Shown here one piece after another: positions 56,196-64,000 of a stretch of DNA of 64,000 nt (position 1 is the first letter of the stretch; each line of letters begins with the position of its first letter). This DNA is from Enterococcus caccae ATCC BAA-1240 (GTDB lineage Bacteria > Bacillota > Bacilli > Lactobacillales > Enterococcaceae): positions 1 to 64,000 of the forward strand of contig NZ_KE136473.1 in assembly GCF_000407145.1 (NCBI RefSeq), read 5' to 3'. Under the pieces are notes generated by a model, which saw nothing but the letters and a program-made list of their open reading frames with translations, was not told where the DNA came from and searched no databases. A program made the position numbers and the translations under genes.

Positions 56196-56359
56196 GAAAA
56201 AAACGTGATGAGTTGAGTACTCATTTCGTTTTTTTTTTAGAATGAATAAGGTTTTTTGGGAAACTTATTTTTAGTAAGTAAAAACACTTGTAAGTTCACT
56301 TACTTTTTGTTAGTATATAAATGTAGATAAGAAAACAATAGTTATTGGAGGAAAAAAAC

Positions 56360-56965
56360 ATGACAAGCAAATTATTAATTGCATATTACAGTTCAACAGG
56401 AACAGGAACACAAATGGTAAAATGGGCAAAAGAAGCAGCTGAAGCTAATGGTGCCGAAGTGCGTTTGAGAAAAGTCCATGAACTGGCACCAGATGTGGCA
56501 ATCGATTCAAATCCAGCTTGGCGTAAAAATGTGGAAGCTACTGCTGACATTCCAGAGGTTACAAGTGATGATTTATTATGGGCGGATGCTTATATTTTCT
56601 CTTCACCTTCACGCTTTGGTGTAATGGCTAGCCAATTAAAACAATTCTTTGATTTACAAGGTGGTCTATGGGCACAAGGAAAATTGGCGAATAAATTTGT
56701 TACGGCATTTTCTTCTGCACAAAATCCTAATGGTGGACAAGAGCAAGTGATTCAAGGAATTTACACAGTTATGCAACACTGGGGGGCAATCATTGTACCA
56801 GCAGGTTATGTCAATGCCTCAACTTTTGCAGCAGGTGGAAATCCTTATGGAACAAGTGCTTCTATTGATGGCGAAGGGAATATGTTAAAAGCTAATGAAG
56901 TGAAAGCTGCGATTCAAGATCAAACAAAACGTTTGGTTGATGTAACAAGTCAATTTTTAGGTTAA
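56360..56965 (+). CDS. WrbA-like flavodoxin-fold NAD(P)H:quinone oxidoreductase
   Basis: A 201-residue flavoprotein. FMN phosphate loop 'YYSSTGTGTQM' (about 9-19). 'DAYIFSSPSRFGVMASQLKQFFD' and 'SAQNPNGGQEQVIQGIY' are WrbA-family flavin-binding blocks. It reduces quinones by two electrons and protects against redox stress. Start at 56360 behind ggagg. Monocistronic, with its own terminator. Confidence 0.9.
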   Translation: MTSKLLIAYYSSTGTGTQMVKWAKEAAEANGAEVRLRKVHELAPDVAIDSNPAWRKNVEATADIPEVTSDDLLWADAYIFSSPSRFGVMASQLKQFFDLQGGLWAQGKLANKFVTAFSSAQNPNGGQEQVIQGIYTVMQHWGAIIVPAGYVNASTFAAGGNPYGTSASIDGEGNMLKANEVKAAIQDQTKRLVDVTSQFLG

Positions 56966-56973
56966 TAGAAAAG

Positions 56974-57019
56974 AAAAAACCGTTAGTTGCTATGTACTGT
57001 TAGCAATTAACGGTTTTTT
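56974..57019. terminator. bidirectional terminator
   Basis: aaaaaccgtta(g)ttgcta pairs with tagcaattaacggtttttt. Lies between convergent flavodoxin and ABC genes. Confidence 0.9.
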
Positions 57020-57045
57020 GTATGGAGTGGAACAAAATGGATGAT

Positions 57046-57678
57046 TCAAGTTGCGCTTAAATCAATGATTGTGTTTGCTTTTTTGATAAGTTCAGTATCA
57101 TGAGAAACGTAAACCACAGTTTTATTCTGCTGGTTTAATTTTTTTAAAACATTGAATACAATATCCCGATTGTATTCATCTAAATTTCCAGTAGGTTCAT
57201 CTGCAAAAATATATTGGGGGTCTTTAAGAAGCATTCGAGCAATTGCGATTCGCTGTTGTTCACCGCCACTTAACTGATAAACTTTCTTTTTTAAGCAATC
57301 ATGAAGCTCAAGTTGTTGGAGGGCGTGAATCATTGCTTCTACTTGAGCTGATTTTGAAAGTTTACTATAAGTCAAAGCGATTTTAAGGTTTTGGGCAACA
57401 GTTTCATTTTCGATAAGTGCGTAGTTTTGAAAAAGGTAACCGATTTTGTGACGTTGGAGCATAAGAATCTGCTTTGAAGAAGGATCATGGATCTGATCAA
57501 ACGTGATTCTTCCATTCGATGGTTTTTCAAGTAAACTTATAATATTGATCAAAGTTGTTTTGCCGCTACCACTTTTTCCACATAAACAGATGAAATCACC
57601 TTCGGAAATAGTATAGGAGAAGTTATCGATCACTTTATTTTTTCCATAAGTTTTTGTAATATTTTTAACAGAAATCAT
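57046..57678 (-). CDS. bacteriocin-locus ABC transporter ATPase
   Basis: A 210-residue MacB/LolD-type ATPase. Walker A 'GKSGSGKTT', signature 'LSGGEQQR', Walker B 'YIFADEPTGNLD'. Overlaps the membrane protein gene upstream by 4 bases, so they are translationally coupled. In lactococcin-972-type loci such a pair exports the bacteriocin or protects the producer. The 'putative bacteriocin export ABC' family fits its size and sequence style. Confidence 0.92.
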   Translation of the reverse strand: MISVKNITKTYGKNKVIDNFSYTISEGDFICLCGKSGSGKTTLINIISLLEKPSNGRITFDQIHDPSSKQILMLQRHKIGYLFQNYALIENETVAQNLKIALTYSKLSKSAQVEAMIHALQQLELHDCLKKKVYQLSGGEQQRIAIARMLLKDPQYIFADEPTGNLDEYNRDIVFNVLKKLNQQNKTVVYVSHDTELIKKANTIIDLSAT

Positions 57679-59834
57679 TCTAATTCCCCCTTGCTTAAGA
57701 TTGTTGAAATTTTTTTATTCATCGCAAAACAACTTCCCAAAAGAAGAAATCCTTGCATAAATATAATAAAAGTCACTGGTATAAGTAGGCTGTAATTATT
57801 TAAGGAGATGATTACGATAAGTGAAACGAATAGATCGATAAAAATGGTAACAGCAACGAAGCGAACTAATATTTTTGCGTAACTATAGCCAAAAACTCGT
57901 TGAATAGCAAAAGTATGTTTGTTTTTTTCAAAGTAAGCAGAAAAAAAGCTAATACAATTTAATGTAAGTACAGCAAAAAGAATGGCTATCGAAACCTTCA
58001 GATAAAAAATTTTTTCTTTTAAGTTATTGATCGTTTCCGCTTTTTCGTTGTAAATGGATTTAACACTTTGAACACTAGCTAAATTATCTGTTTCTTTAAT
58101 GCTAGGTAACAGATAGGAGTAACCATCAGTATTAGGTGCTTCAAATAATACGGATCGTGTCAGCCAGGAACTATAAAAACTGGCATCTACATTATTCGTA
58201 TCTACAATAGCAATAGGATCTAAAATTGAATGTTGATTTTTTGCTTCAATAGTGGGGTTAAACGTAAAGTAATTTTGGTTATTTTTCACATAAATAATAT
58301 TTGAGGATAAGTCTTCTTTTTGACTGACAGAGTCAATTACATTTTTTTTAAATTGAAAATCTTCTAAGTAATTGGCAATAATATCCTTTTCGTACTGTTT
58401 TAATTTTACTGGAATCAATAGGTTTAGTGTATTTTTTTTTCGAATCATATCTTTGTCAGAGACTGGTTTGTTGTTTTCTTTTTTTATAGGATTATGAGTT
58501 AAGTAATTGGTATTGATTGTAACGCTGCGTCCACCAGCTGATATGAGTTGTTCGTGTAATGTATTTGTATTTGCATCATATAGATAGCGTCCATCAGAAA
58601 GTTTTTCATAGTTTGTTGCATCGATTAAAAATAGGCCTTTTTTCTCCGCAACTTCATAGAAATTTTTTAGTTTTAATTCGTATGGACGGTATTTGTCAGT
58701 ATCTTGTGTAATAAAACGTAATTCAGTTGCATAAATATCTTGTGTTTTTTCCCAGTTTTTTTCACTAGCCAACTCAATACTAAGGCTATTTGTTGATTTT
58801 ATTGTCTGAGAAATGGCTAGTAAAATGACAACAATAAAAAAGACTTTGATTACGTTATTAAGAAATATCATTAGGCCTAAAGGCTTTCTCCCATTGAGAC
58901 TGTCTGGTAGGTTTATTTTCCTTTTTTGGATGAATAAGATAAAGGTAGCTGTACTGAAAAATAATAGAAGAAGTACGCTTGAGACGATAAGTAATCCTTG
59001 TAAGAAGAAAAGATTAGCATAAAAACCACCATAAATAAGTCTCTGATAAAAAAACGTTCCAATATAAATAAGGGCATTAAATATAATCATGCTATATAAG
59101 ATAGGCTTTAAAAGCATTCCTAATTTAGAAATAGAGGGTAAACCATTTAATTGATAAATGGCAAGTTTTTTATTGTTTTGGATAACATAGTAGCTATAGA
59201 CAAATAAATTAACGATTAAGACTACAAGTATACTGATAAATAAAATCGGGTTAGCAAAAAGATTGATCAACAGAATATGCTGTTGATTAAATGATGCGTA
59301 TTGTTCTACGTCGCCTAATTTTTGTTGGAGTTCGGAAATAATAGGGACAATTTTTTTTGTATCAGTGGAATTTATGTAATAGATTCCATCTATACCCGTT
59401 TCTGTGATAGTTGAAAATGATTTAACCGTAAGTCGCTGATTATTATTTGTCCATAAAAATTGACCGACAGTATCTTTGGATGAATCTGGAAAACTGGTGA
59501 TTTTTTCTCTGGACTGCTTAGCAGGAAGATGCCCTTTGATTAGAATTAATTGCTGGTCTTTCGTGGGATCGGTTGCATATATAGTAATATCCTGTTCGTT
59601 TTTGAAGATATATTTATAAAAAGAAACGTTGTATTTAGTAGCTAAATTCTCAATAAAATCAACTTGCTGTTCAGAAGAAGTTATTTTTTCTTTGTCCTGT
59701 TTAAGCAAGAGTGAAATTTTAGAATTTCCTTTATAAAATAGCTCATTCCTTGATAAGTTGTTGGATACATTGAGGAGCAATAAGCTGATTAACATCATTT
59801 CAATTCCTAACAAAAAAATACAAATTTTTTTCAT
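57675..59834 (-). CDS. bacteriocin-associated integral membrane protein (DUF1430 type)
   Basis: A 719-residue permease-like protein. N-terminal helix at about 5-25, an extracytoplasmic domain, three helices around 190-310, another helix near 330-350, a second large extracytoplasmic domain (about 365-600), and three C-terminal helices. This FtsX/MacB-like layout is typical of the bacteriocin-associated integral membrane family. Start at 59834, 7 bases after ggaggg; two earlier in-frame starts overlap that site. Works with the ATPase at 57046 on the product of the gene at 60316. Confidence 0.88.
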   Translation of the reverse strand: MKKICIFLLGIEMMLISLLLLNVSNNLSRNELFYKGNSKISLLLKQDKEKITSSEQQVDFIENLATKYNVSFYKYIFKNEQDITIYATDPTKDQQLILIKGHLPAKQSREKITSFPDSSKDTVGQFLWTNNNQRLTVKSFSTITETGIDGIYYINSTDTKKIVPIISELQQKLGDVEQYASFNQQHILLINLFANPILFISILVVLIVNLFVYSYYVIQNNKKLAIYQLNGLPSISKLGMLLKPILYSMIIFNALIYIGTFFYQRLIYGGFYANLFFLQGLLIVSSVLLLLFFSTATFILFIQKRKINLPDSLNGRKPLGLMIFLNNVIKVFFIVVILLAISQTIKSTNSLSIELASEKNWEKTQDIYATELRFITQDTDKYRPYELKLKNFYEVAEKKGLFLIDATNYEKLSDGRYLYDANTNTLHEQLISAGGRSVTINTNYLTHNPIKKENNKPVSDKDMIRKKNTLNLLIPVKLKQYEKDIIANYLEDFQFKKNVIDSVSQKEDLSSNIIYVKNNQNYFTFNPTIEAKNQHSILDPIAIVDTNNVDASFYSSWLTRSVLFEAPNTDGYSYLLPSIKETDNLASVQSVKSIYNEKAETINNLKEKIFYLKVSIAILFAVLTLNCISFFSAYFEKNKHTFAIQRVFGYSYAKILVRFVAVTIFIDLFVSLIVIISLNNYSLLIPVTFIIFMQGFLLLGSCFAMNKKISTILSKGELE

Positions 59835-59861
59835 GAACATCCCCTCCAACTAGTTTAGATG

Positions 59862-59908
59862 AAAAAAAGATTAGGATATGACTCAAAGAGTTATGTCCTA
59901 ATCCCATT
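59862..59908 (-). terminator. terminator after the bacteriocin gene
   Basis: On the minus strand, gggattaggacataactc pairs with gagtcatatcctaatc, then poly-T. The hairpin shares the loop-proximal 'ataactc/gagt' core of the terminator-repeat family but lacks its upstream module. It lies before the export genes, so their expression may rely on read-through. Confidence 0.8.
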
Positions 59909-59929
59909 GTTAATCCTCTATTCTATTGT

Positions 59930-60316
59930 TCAACGATAATTATAATACGCATGATTACCGCCAAATAGTGTCCAACCTACACTGGTTTTACTCCATTGAT
60001 AGCTAGATTTCCAGCCACCGTTACCGAATGTCCCGTTTCCATTTTCGCAAGAAGCGTGTCCTTGTTTTGAGTAGTGTTGATACTCTGAAATATTTCGGTT
60101 GCCATTTTTGCCTCTGCGCCACCAACCTCCGCCAACTGCGGATGAAGCATATCTTGAACGTGGGTTGTCTTTTGATTCAACGATTGATGTGTAATGATCA
60201 ACATTTTCTTGACCGCCACCTAAAATAGTTTCACCTAAAACTGTAGCACTTGAAATAAGGGGGAATAATGAAAAGAGACCTAAAACAACAACAAAGCTTA
60301 ATATTTTCTTTTTCAT
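59930..60316 (-). CDS. lactococcin-972-family bacteriocin precursor
   Basis: A 128-residue secreted peptide precursor. Signal peptide about 1-25 ('LISSATVLG'). A linker rich in Glu/Ser/Asp follows, then a Gly/Trp/Asn-rich domain of about 66 residues from 'GGGWWRRGKNGN' to the C-terminal 'NHAYYNYR', similar to the 'YYNFW' end of lactococcin 972. It contains one Cys. The family blocks septum formation by binding lipid II. Followed on the same strand by the DUF1430 and ATPase genes, the standard locus. Start behind ggagg. The peptide itself looks undescribed, but I cannot check. Confidence 0.88.
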   Translation of the reverse strand: MKKKILSFVVVLGLFSLFPLISSATVLGETILGGGQENVDHYTSIVESKDNPRSRYASSAVGGGWWRRGKNGNRNISEYQHYSKQGHASCENGNGTFGNGGWKSSYQWSKTSVGWTLFGGNHAYYNYR

Positions 60317-60335
60317 AAAGATACCTCCAACATAT

Positions 60336-60355
60336 ATTTTGTAGTACTACAAAAT
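60336..60355. promoter_or_regulatory. 20-bp perfect palindrome before the bacteriocin gene
   Basis: attttgtagt/actacaaaat is perfectly palindromic, 20 bases before the start codon. It sits just downstream of a minus-strand extended -10 box (TGGTAATAT). It is a probable repressor operator. The centre TGTAGTACTACA does not match the CopY or BlaI boxes that I know. Confidence 0.7.
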
Positions 60356-60499
60356 CATATTACCATAATATTTTGACGTTTGTAAACGCTTTTTGTTAAA
60401 TGAAACAAACCAAAAGATATGTTTTGCGTTCTAATAAGAGGGATATTTTTTAACTTAAAACTGTTAGTGAATTGGATAAACCAATTTTCTTTCTGCTAT

Positions 60500-61318
60500 T
60501 TATTTCGTTACATCTTCTCCAAACCATTCTTTAGAAATCTTAGCTAGTTCACCAGTTTTTCGTAGCTTTTCAAAAGCAGTGTTGATTTTCTTAGCCAGTT
60601 CTTTATCTGATTTTCTCAAGCCAACTGCAAAAGCTTCGCTTTCAAATTGACCGCTGACGATTGAAAAATTCGCTAAATTATCTTCATGAGAAAGATAATA
60701 ATTAGCATAAACCCGATCGATCAGCAATCCGTCGATTCGTCCAGATTTTAAATCCATAAAGGCTTCATTGAAACCGTCATACAAAATAGCGGTTTGATCT
60801 TTAACAAGGTTCTTCAGAATTTTAGGTTGTTCTTCAAAGCTATTGTAACCAGAAGAACCATTTTGAGCGCCTAGGATTTTTCCTTTCATATCAGTGAAGC
60901 TGTTGAGATTATTTTTTTTCAAGGACACTACGACTTGCTCATTTTTCATATATTCATCACTAAACAAGACCTTTTCTTCCCGCTCAGCACTTTTAGAATA
61001 GCCATTCCAGATCAAATCGATTGTCTGATTTTGTAATTCATTTTCTTTCATTGACCAATCGATTGGTTGAAAATCAACAGTGATTCCATACAAATCAAAT
61101 ACAGCTCGAGCTAAATCGATATCAAAACCAATGATTTCTCCTGATTTATTCTGAAACCCCATTGGGACAAATGAATCATCTAAGCCGATGATTACACGTT
61201 TTTCAGAATGGATTCGTGCCCATTGATCTGTTTCAGTTTTTTTTCTACCACATCCAACTACTGCTAAAATGGCGAGTAATATAATCATCGTAAGTAGGCG
61301 ATATTTTTTTTTCTTCAT
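60500..61318 (-). CDS. amino-acid ABC transporter substrate-binding lipoprotein
   Basis: A 272-residue extracellular receptor. Lipobox 'LAVVGCG' (Cys about 23). SBP family 3 features: 'RVIIGLDDSFVPMGFQNKSGEIIGFDIDLARAV'-type N-terminus with 'GFDIDLA', 'LIWNGYS', 'ILGAQNGSSGY' and 'LLIDRVYANYYL'. Last gene of a permease-ATPase-receptor operon under tandem T-boxes whose specifiers suggest histidine as the controlling amino acid. The ligand is inferred from that regulation only. Confidence 0.92.
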   Translation of the reverse strand: MKKKKYRLLTMIILLAILAVVGCGRKKTETDQWARIHSEKRVIIGLDDSFVPMGFQNKSGEIIGFDIDLARAVFDLYGITVDFQPIDWSMKENELQNQTIDLIWNGYSKSAEREEKVLFSDEYMKNEQVVVSLKKNNLNSFTDMKGKILGAQNGSSGYNSFEEQPKILKNLVKDQTAILYDGFNEAFMDLKSGRIDGLLIDRVYANYYLSHEDNLANFSIVSGQFESEAFAVGLRKSDKELAKKINTAFEKLRKTGELAKISKEWFGEDVTK

Positions 61319-61333
61319 AATAGTCTGTCCTTT

Positions 61334-61969
61334 CTACTGAACAGGTGTGACTGTTAGTAAGTTATCAGCAATATTTTTGGCAAAAGTCATATCATGGGTT
61401 ACAACGATTTGTGTCATACCTTGAGCTTTAAGGGTCAAAATGACCTCTTCAACTTGTTGGCGCAGTTCAGGATCAAGAGCGCTGGTTGGCTCATCGTAGC
61501 CTAACACTTTAGGTTTCATTGCTAAGGCTCGTGCAAGAGCAACTCGTTGTTTTTGTCCACCAGATAGTTGATATGGATATAAATGTTCTTTACCGCTGAG
61601 TCCAAATTTTGTTAGCAATTCAAGTGCTTCTGATTCGCTAGCTTCTTTTGTTTGCTTTAGCGAAAGGATTGGTGCTAGCGTAATGTTTTCTAAAACGGAG
61701 AGGTGAGGGAATAATTGAAAATCTTGAAAAACGATCCCTACAACTTGATCTGCATTATCCATCTCAACAGGATTGAACGGTACACCATCCATGGTGAGCT
61801 TGCCTGAATCGATTGTTTCAAGACCGGCTAGACATCTTAGTAAAGTTGTTTTCCCACCTCCTGAAGGTCCTACGATTGTAAGGATTTCTCCATCTTTGAT
61901 TTCTAAATTCAATTGGTCAATGATTCGACGACCATCGAAACTTTTCGTTAAGTTTTTGATTAATAACAT
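61334..61969 (-). CDS. amino-acid ABC transporter ATP-binding protein
   Basis: A 211-residue polar amino-acid importer ATPase. Walker A 'GPSGGGKTT', Q-loop 'VFQDFQLFPHLSVLENI', signature 'LSGGQKQR', Walker B 'VLGYDEPTSALDPEL'. It is about 30 residues shorter than the usual HisP/GlnQ length at the C-terminus. aggagg precedes the ATG. Middle gene of the operon. Confidence 0.94.
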   Translation of the reverse strand: MLLIKNLTKSFDGRRIIDQLNLEIKDGEILTIVGPSGGGKTTLLRCLAGLETIDSGKLTMDGVPFNPVEMDNADQVVGIVFQDFQLFPHLSVLENITLAPILSLKQTKEASESEALELLTKFGLSGKEHLYPYQLSGGQKQRVALARALAMKPKVLGYDEPTSALDPELRQQVEEVILTLKAQGMTQIVVTHDMTFAKNIADNLLTVTPVQ

Positions 61970-62014
61970 GACTTTCCTCCTAAATTAAAATGGTAATAAG
62001 GTTCCTTTTATTAA

Positions 62015-62659
62015 TTATTTATAATATTGATAGTGTTTTTCTAATTTTTTAGAAGCTAAAGTTAATACGGCTGTTAATAATAAGTAAATGATTCCAACTA
62101 AAACTAAGGGAAGTAAACTGACATCGCGGCTCATCGCAATTTTTCCTGCCCGCAGTAAATCTCCTAAGCCAAGGACATAAATCAAAGATGTGTCCTTTAC
62201 TAAGTTGATGACTTCATTACCGATCGAAGGTAAGACCACTTTGACCACTTGAGGAAGAATAATCCTCGTAACTGTTTGAAAACTAGTTAAACGTAAAACT
62301 TTAGCTGCTTCATATTGGCCTTCAGGTATTGACTGGATTCCACCACGGAAAATTTCAGCGAAGTATGCTGCATAATTTAAAATAAAAGCAAATAAGGCTG
62401 CATCGTATCGTTCAAACACGACCCCAATCAATGGTAAACCGTAAAAAACAAAAATAAGTTGCAGTAGTAACGGTGTGCCCCGCATTAGCCAGATATAAAT
62501 GTTGATTAAAAAAGTCAAAGGTTTAAAATTTGTTTGTAAGGCAAAGGCTATGATGATCCCGAGTGGAATCGATCCTAATAGTGTAAAAATAAAAACTTTC
62601 AACGTCATAAGTGCACCGTCTAGTAAAGCCGGCATAATTTCTAAAATATAGTCCATCAT
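62015..62659 (-). CDS. amino-acid ABC transporter permease
   Basis: A 214-residue HisM/GlnP-type permease with about five membrane helices. The EAA loop region is seen as 'GQYEAAKVLRLTSFQTVTRIILPQ'-type sequence containing 'EAAKVL' and 'ILPQVVKVVLPSIGNE'. Start at 62659 (or the next ATG at 62656) behind ggagg; an in-frame extension to 62746 would run through the T-box terminator and was rejected. First gene of the operon. Confidence 0.93.
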   Translation of the reverse strand: MMDYILEIMPALLDGALMTLKVFIFTLLGSIPLGIIIAFALQTNFKPLTFLINIYIWLMRGTPLLLQLIFVFYGLPLIGVVFERYDAALFAFILNYAAYFAEIFRGGIQSIPEGQYEAAKVLRLTSFQTVTRIILPQVVKVVLPSIGNEVINLVKDTSLIYVLGLGDLLRAGKIAMSRDVSLLPLVLVGIIYLLLTAVLTLASKKLEKHYQYYK

Positions 62660-62691
62660 TTTTCCTCCAGTGTTTTGTTTTGTATGAAATG

Positions 62692-62935
62692 CAAAAAGCC
62701 CCCTTGGCAATGCCAAGAGGACGAAAGAATCGTGGTTCCACCTCAATTTGTTACTACCTCACGATAGTAACCTCATAGAATCTTTAACAATACTAAAGAT
62801 TCATTTCCGATAACGGAGAAAGCCGCATTTTCTTACTTGATTCAGAAGATGACTGAAACAGATGTGTTCATCACAGGTTTCCAGCTTTTTCTCTCAGCGA
62901 ATAAAAAAGTCTCTGTCAGGAAATAGTTTATGATT
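62692..62935 (-). promoter_or_regulatory. T-box leader 2, probable His specifier
   Basis: The T-box motif reads aggtggaaccacg on the minus strand (62731-62743). A terminator stem cctcttggc/gccaagggg with T5 lies at 62692-62720. The specifier context 'gaacacatctg' gives CAC (62864-62866) if the base after the specifier is a purine, as in the leuS leader. ATC is the alternative reading. Directly precedes the permease gene. Confidence 0.85.
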
Positions 62936-63018
62936 ACTTGTTCTGAGTATACGTGTTGATTTTATTAGAATGGTTGGTAGAAATTGTGTAACAATTTGCT
63001 TTTGTTAGATGTAAGCCG

Positions 63019-63113
63019 TTTGGTGATTTACCAGCACAGAGATGTCTCTCCTGTTAGTCGCCAAGTACTATACATCATCTACTTTGGCAAAGCCAGTCGT
63101 AGTGATGTATAGC
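63019..63113 (-). repeat. dispersed hairpin repeat, copy 7 (inverted)
   Basis: On the minus strand: outer arms ctatacatca/tgatgtatag (perfect 10 bp), inner ctac/gtag, ctggc/gcca, then 'agtacttggcgac'. Lies between two T-box leaders. 62936-63018 shows nothing else clear. Confidence 0.85.
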
Positions 63114-63365
63114 AAAAAGTCCTCTAGCTATTAAGCTAAAGGACGTAAAATTCGTGGTTCCACCTTTTTTTATTATCGCTTCACAACGATAACCTCATGA
63201 AGTCATAGACTTCTATTGCTGTAACGGGCATACCCGAACTTTCCTACTTCGTTTCAAAAAGTTAACTCCCAGATGTGGTTCGCTTTATTCTTCTGTCTTT
63301 TTTCACCAACCAAAGACTCTCTTGAATGAAATAATAAAGGTACTCTTCTGTTCTTTGTTTTTTAT
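63114..63365 (-). promoter_or_regulatory. T-box leader 1, probable His specifier
   Basis: Same layout as leader 2: T-box motif aggtggaaccacg (63153-63165), terminator gtcctttagct/agctagaggac with T5 (63114-63145), and specifier context 'gaaccacatctg' with CAC at 63275-63277. No gene lies between this leader's terminator and leader 2. Confidence 0.85.
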
Positions 63366-63366
63366 A

Positions 63367-63395
63367 ACTTTACCATCAGTTTTTCTGTCTGTCAA
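63367..63395 (-). promoter_or_regulatory. promoter of the tandem T-box transcript
   Basis: On the minus strand TTGACA (63395-63390) and TAAAGT (63372-63367) with a 17-bp spacer. Confidence 0.7.
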
Positions 63396-63445
63396 CTACT
63401 GATTGTATAGAATATTCAGAAAATAATTTTTTTTAAGCATAAAAG

Positions 63446-63474
63446 TTACTGATTTAGTGAAGTTAAGGTAAAAT
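63446..63474 (+). promoter_or_regulatory. promoter of the hydrolase gene at the right edge
   Basis: TTACTG (63446-63451) and TAAAAT (63469-63474), 17-bp spacer. The leader of about 140 bases has two small hairpins (ttacttttt/aaaagtaa and gatagtt/aactatc) of unknown role. Confidence 0.6.
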
Positions 63475-63619
63475 AGAAACAGTGAATTACTTTTAAAAAG
63501 TAAGTGAATGGTGATAGTTAAAAACTATCGCACAGCTTCGATTTATACTATCCTTTCATATATATATCTGATACACTATGTACAATTATTATCGGAAAGT
63601 ACAAAAGGAGTGGTGTTGG

Positions 63620-64000
63620 TTGGGACGATCAGTTATAGGGATTGCAGCGAATGAAATAGAGGATGCAGGAGCAAAATTGTATCATTTGCCGATTAGTTAC
63701 ACTCCGTACGGTTATGTGAAAGCAGTTCAAAATTCAGGAGGATTACCGTTGATTTTACCAGTTGGTTCTCCTGATTTGGCTAAAGAGTATATTACCCAGA
63801 TCGATAAATTGATTTTAGCTGGTGGGCAAAATGTATCCCCAGCATTATATGGGGAAGAGATTCAAGTCGAAGAAGCATCGTTATCTAAAGAGCGTGATCA
63901 ATTTGAATTAGCATTGATCAAAGAAGCAATTAAACAAAAGAAACCTATTTTTGCGGTTTGTCGTGGGTTGCAGTTGGTCAATGTAGCATTGGGCGGTAGT
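63620..64000 (+). CDS. class I glutamine amidotransferase-like hydrolase (PuuD-like), partial
   Basis: The first 127 codons of a gene cut by the window edge. Probable TTG start at 63620, 9 bases after aaggag. The protein begins MGRSVIGIAANEIEDAG and shows 'PISYTPYGYVKAVQNSGGLPLILPVG', 'LILAGGQNVSPALYGEE' and the nucleophile region 'PIFAVCRGLQLVNVALGG' (Cys in CRG). This matches the gamma-glutamyl-gamma-aminobutyrate hydrolase family. Pathway not determinable from this fragment. Confidence 0.88.
   Translation, partial: MGRSVIGIAANEIEDAGAKLYHLPISYTPYGYVKAVQNSGGLPLILPVGSPDLAKEYITQIDKLILAGGQNVSPALYGEEIQVEEASLSKERDQFELALIKEAIKQKKPIFAVCRGLQLVNVALGGS

Noticed and set aside
60336-60355. Palindrome read as a copper (CopY) or BlaI box
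   Set aside because: Those boxes read TACAnnTGTA; here the half-sites are in the opposite arrangement, so the assignment was not made.
62523-62746. N-terminal extension of the ABC permease and a second ORF over the T-box
   Set aside because: Both would be translated from inside the T-box and terminator; the ATG at 62659 has a proper ribosome site.

Overview
The window is a chromosomal segment of a low-GC Gram-positive bacterium, almost certainly an Enterococcus close to the E. faecalis lineage. The evidence is a Bacillota-type tRNA array without encoded CCA ends, an SMK-box (SAM-III) leader on metK, an atlA-like autolysin beside leuS, an EfrAB-like ABC pair, WxL-type surface protein loci, and PTS/BglG sugar loci. 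No phage, insertion sequence, rRNA gene or CRISPR array was found. The left edge probably follows an rRNA operon that lies outside the window.

Layout. 1-2.6 kb: 25 tRNA genes, part of which is a recent tandem duplication. 2.6-8.2 kb: a beta-glucoside PTS operon (BglG/LicT-type antiterminator, EIIBCA permease, 6-phospho-beta-glucosidase, histidine-phosphatase lipoprotein) under a CRE and two RAT elements. 8.2-14.9 kb: housekeeping and accessory singletons (tyrosine phosphatase, deaminase, cupin, oligopeptide-binding lipoprotein, DUF1003, GrpB-like, GNAT, two unknowns). 15.2-24.3 kb: a WxL surface-complex locus with an OmpR-like regulator, a giant beta-helix/WxL protein, a small YPSTG anchor, two WxL proteins, a DUF916/DUF3324 protein, a membrane protein and a signal-peptidase homologue whose catalytic lysine position is arginine. 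24.5-37.4 kb: metK, an MFS pump, an esterase, a TetR regulator divergent from a heterodimeric ABC exporter, mnmM/mnmL, PAP2, and a DUF1700/DUF4097 pair. 37.7-45.2 kb: an autolysin with five LysM repeats, T-box-controlled leuS, and an ABC-F ATPase behind a possible uORF/terminator leader. 45.6-49.9 kb: a second surface locus with the same logic as the first but no canonical WxL protein (beta-helix protein, membrane protein, secreted protein, FPNTG anchor). 50.0-55.7 kb: a second beta-glucoside locus (CRE, two RATs, antiterminator, EIIBCA, NagB-family protein, GH1 enzyme). 55.9-57.0 kb: rhodanese and WrbA-like flavodoxin. 57.0-60.3 kb, minus strand: a lactococcin-972-like bacteriocin with its DUF1430 membrane protein and ABC ATPase. 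60.5-63.4 kb, minus strand: an amino-acid ABC importer behind two tandem T-boxes whose specifier reads best as CAC (His). 63.6 kb to the end: a partial class I amidotransferase-like hydrolase.

The most noteworthy non-coding content is a family of at least seven dispersed ~95-bp repeats that fold into a hairpin with compensatory base changes and sit beside tRNAs, T-boxes and metK. A second family consists of terminator-bearing repeats at gene 3' ends. There are also tandem repeats of 58, 119 and 135 bp in leaders and spacers, and a RAT whose competing hairpin hides a ribosome binding site rather than forming a terminator. All functional statements come from reading motifs by eye; no database search was run.
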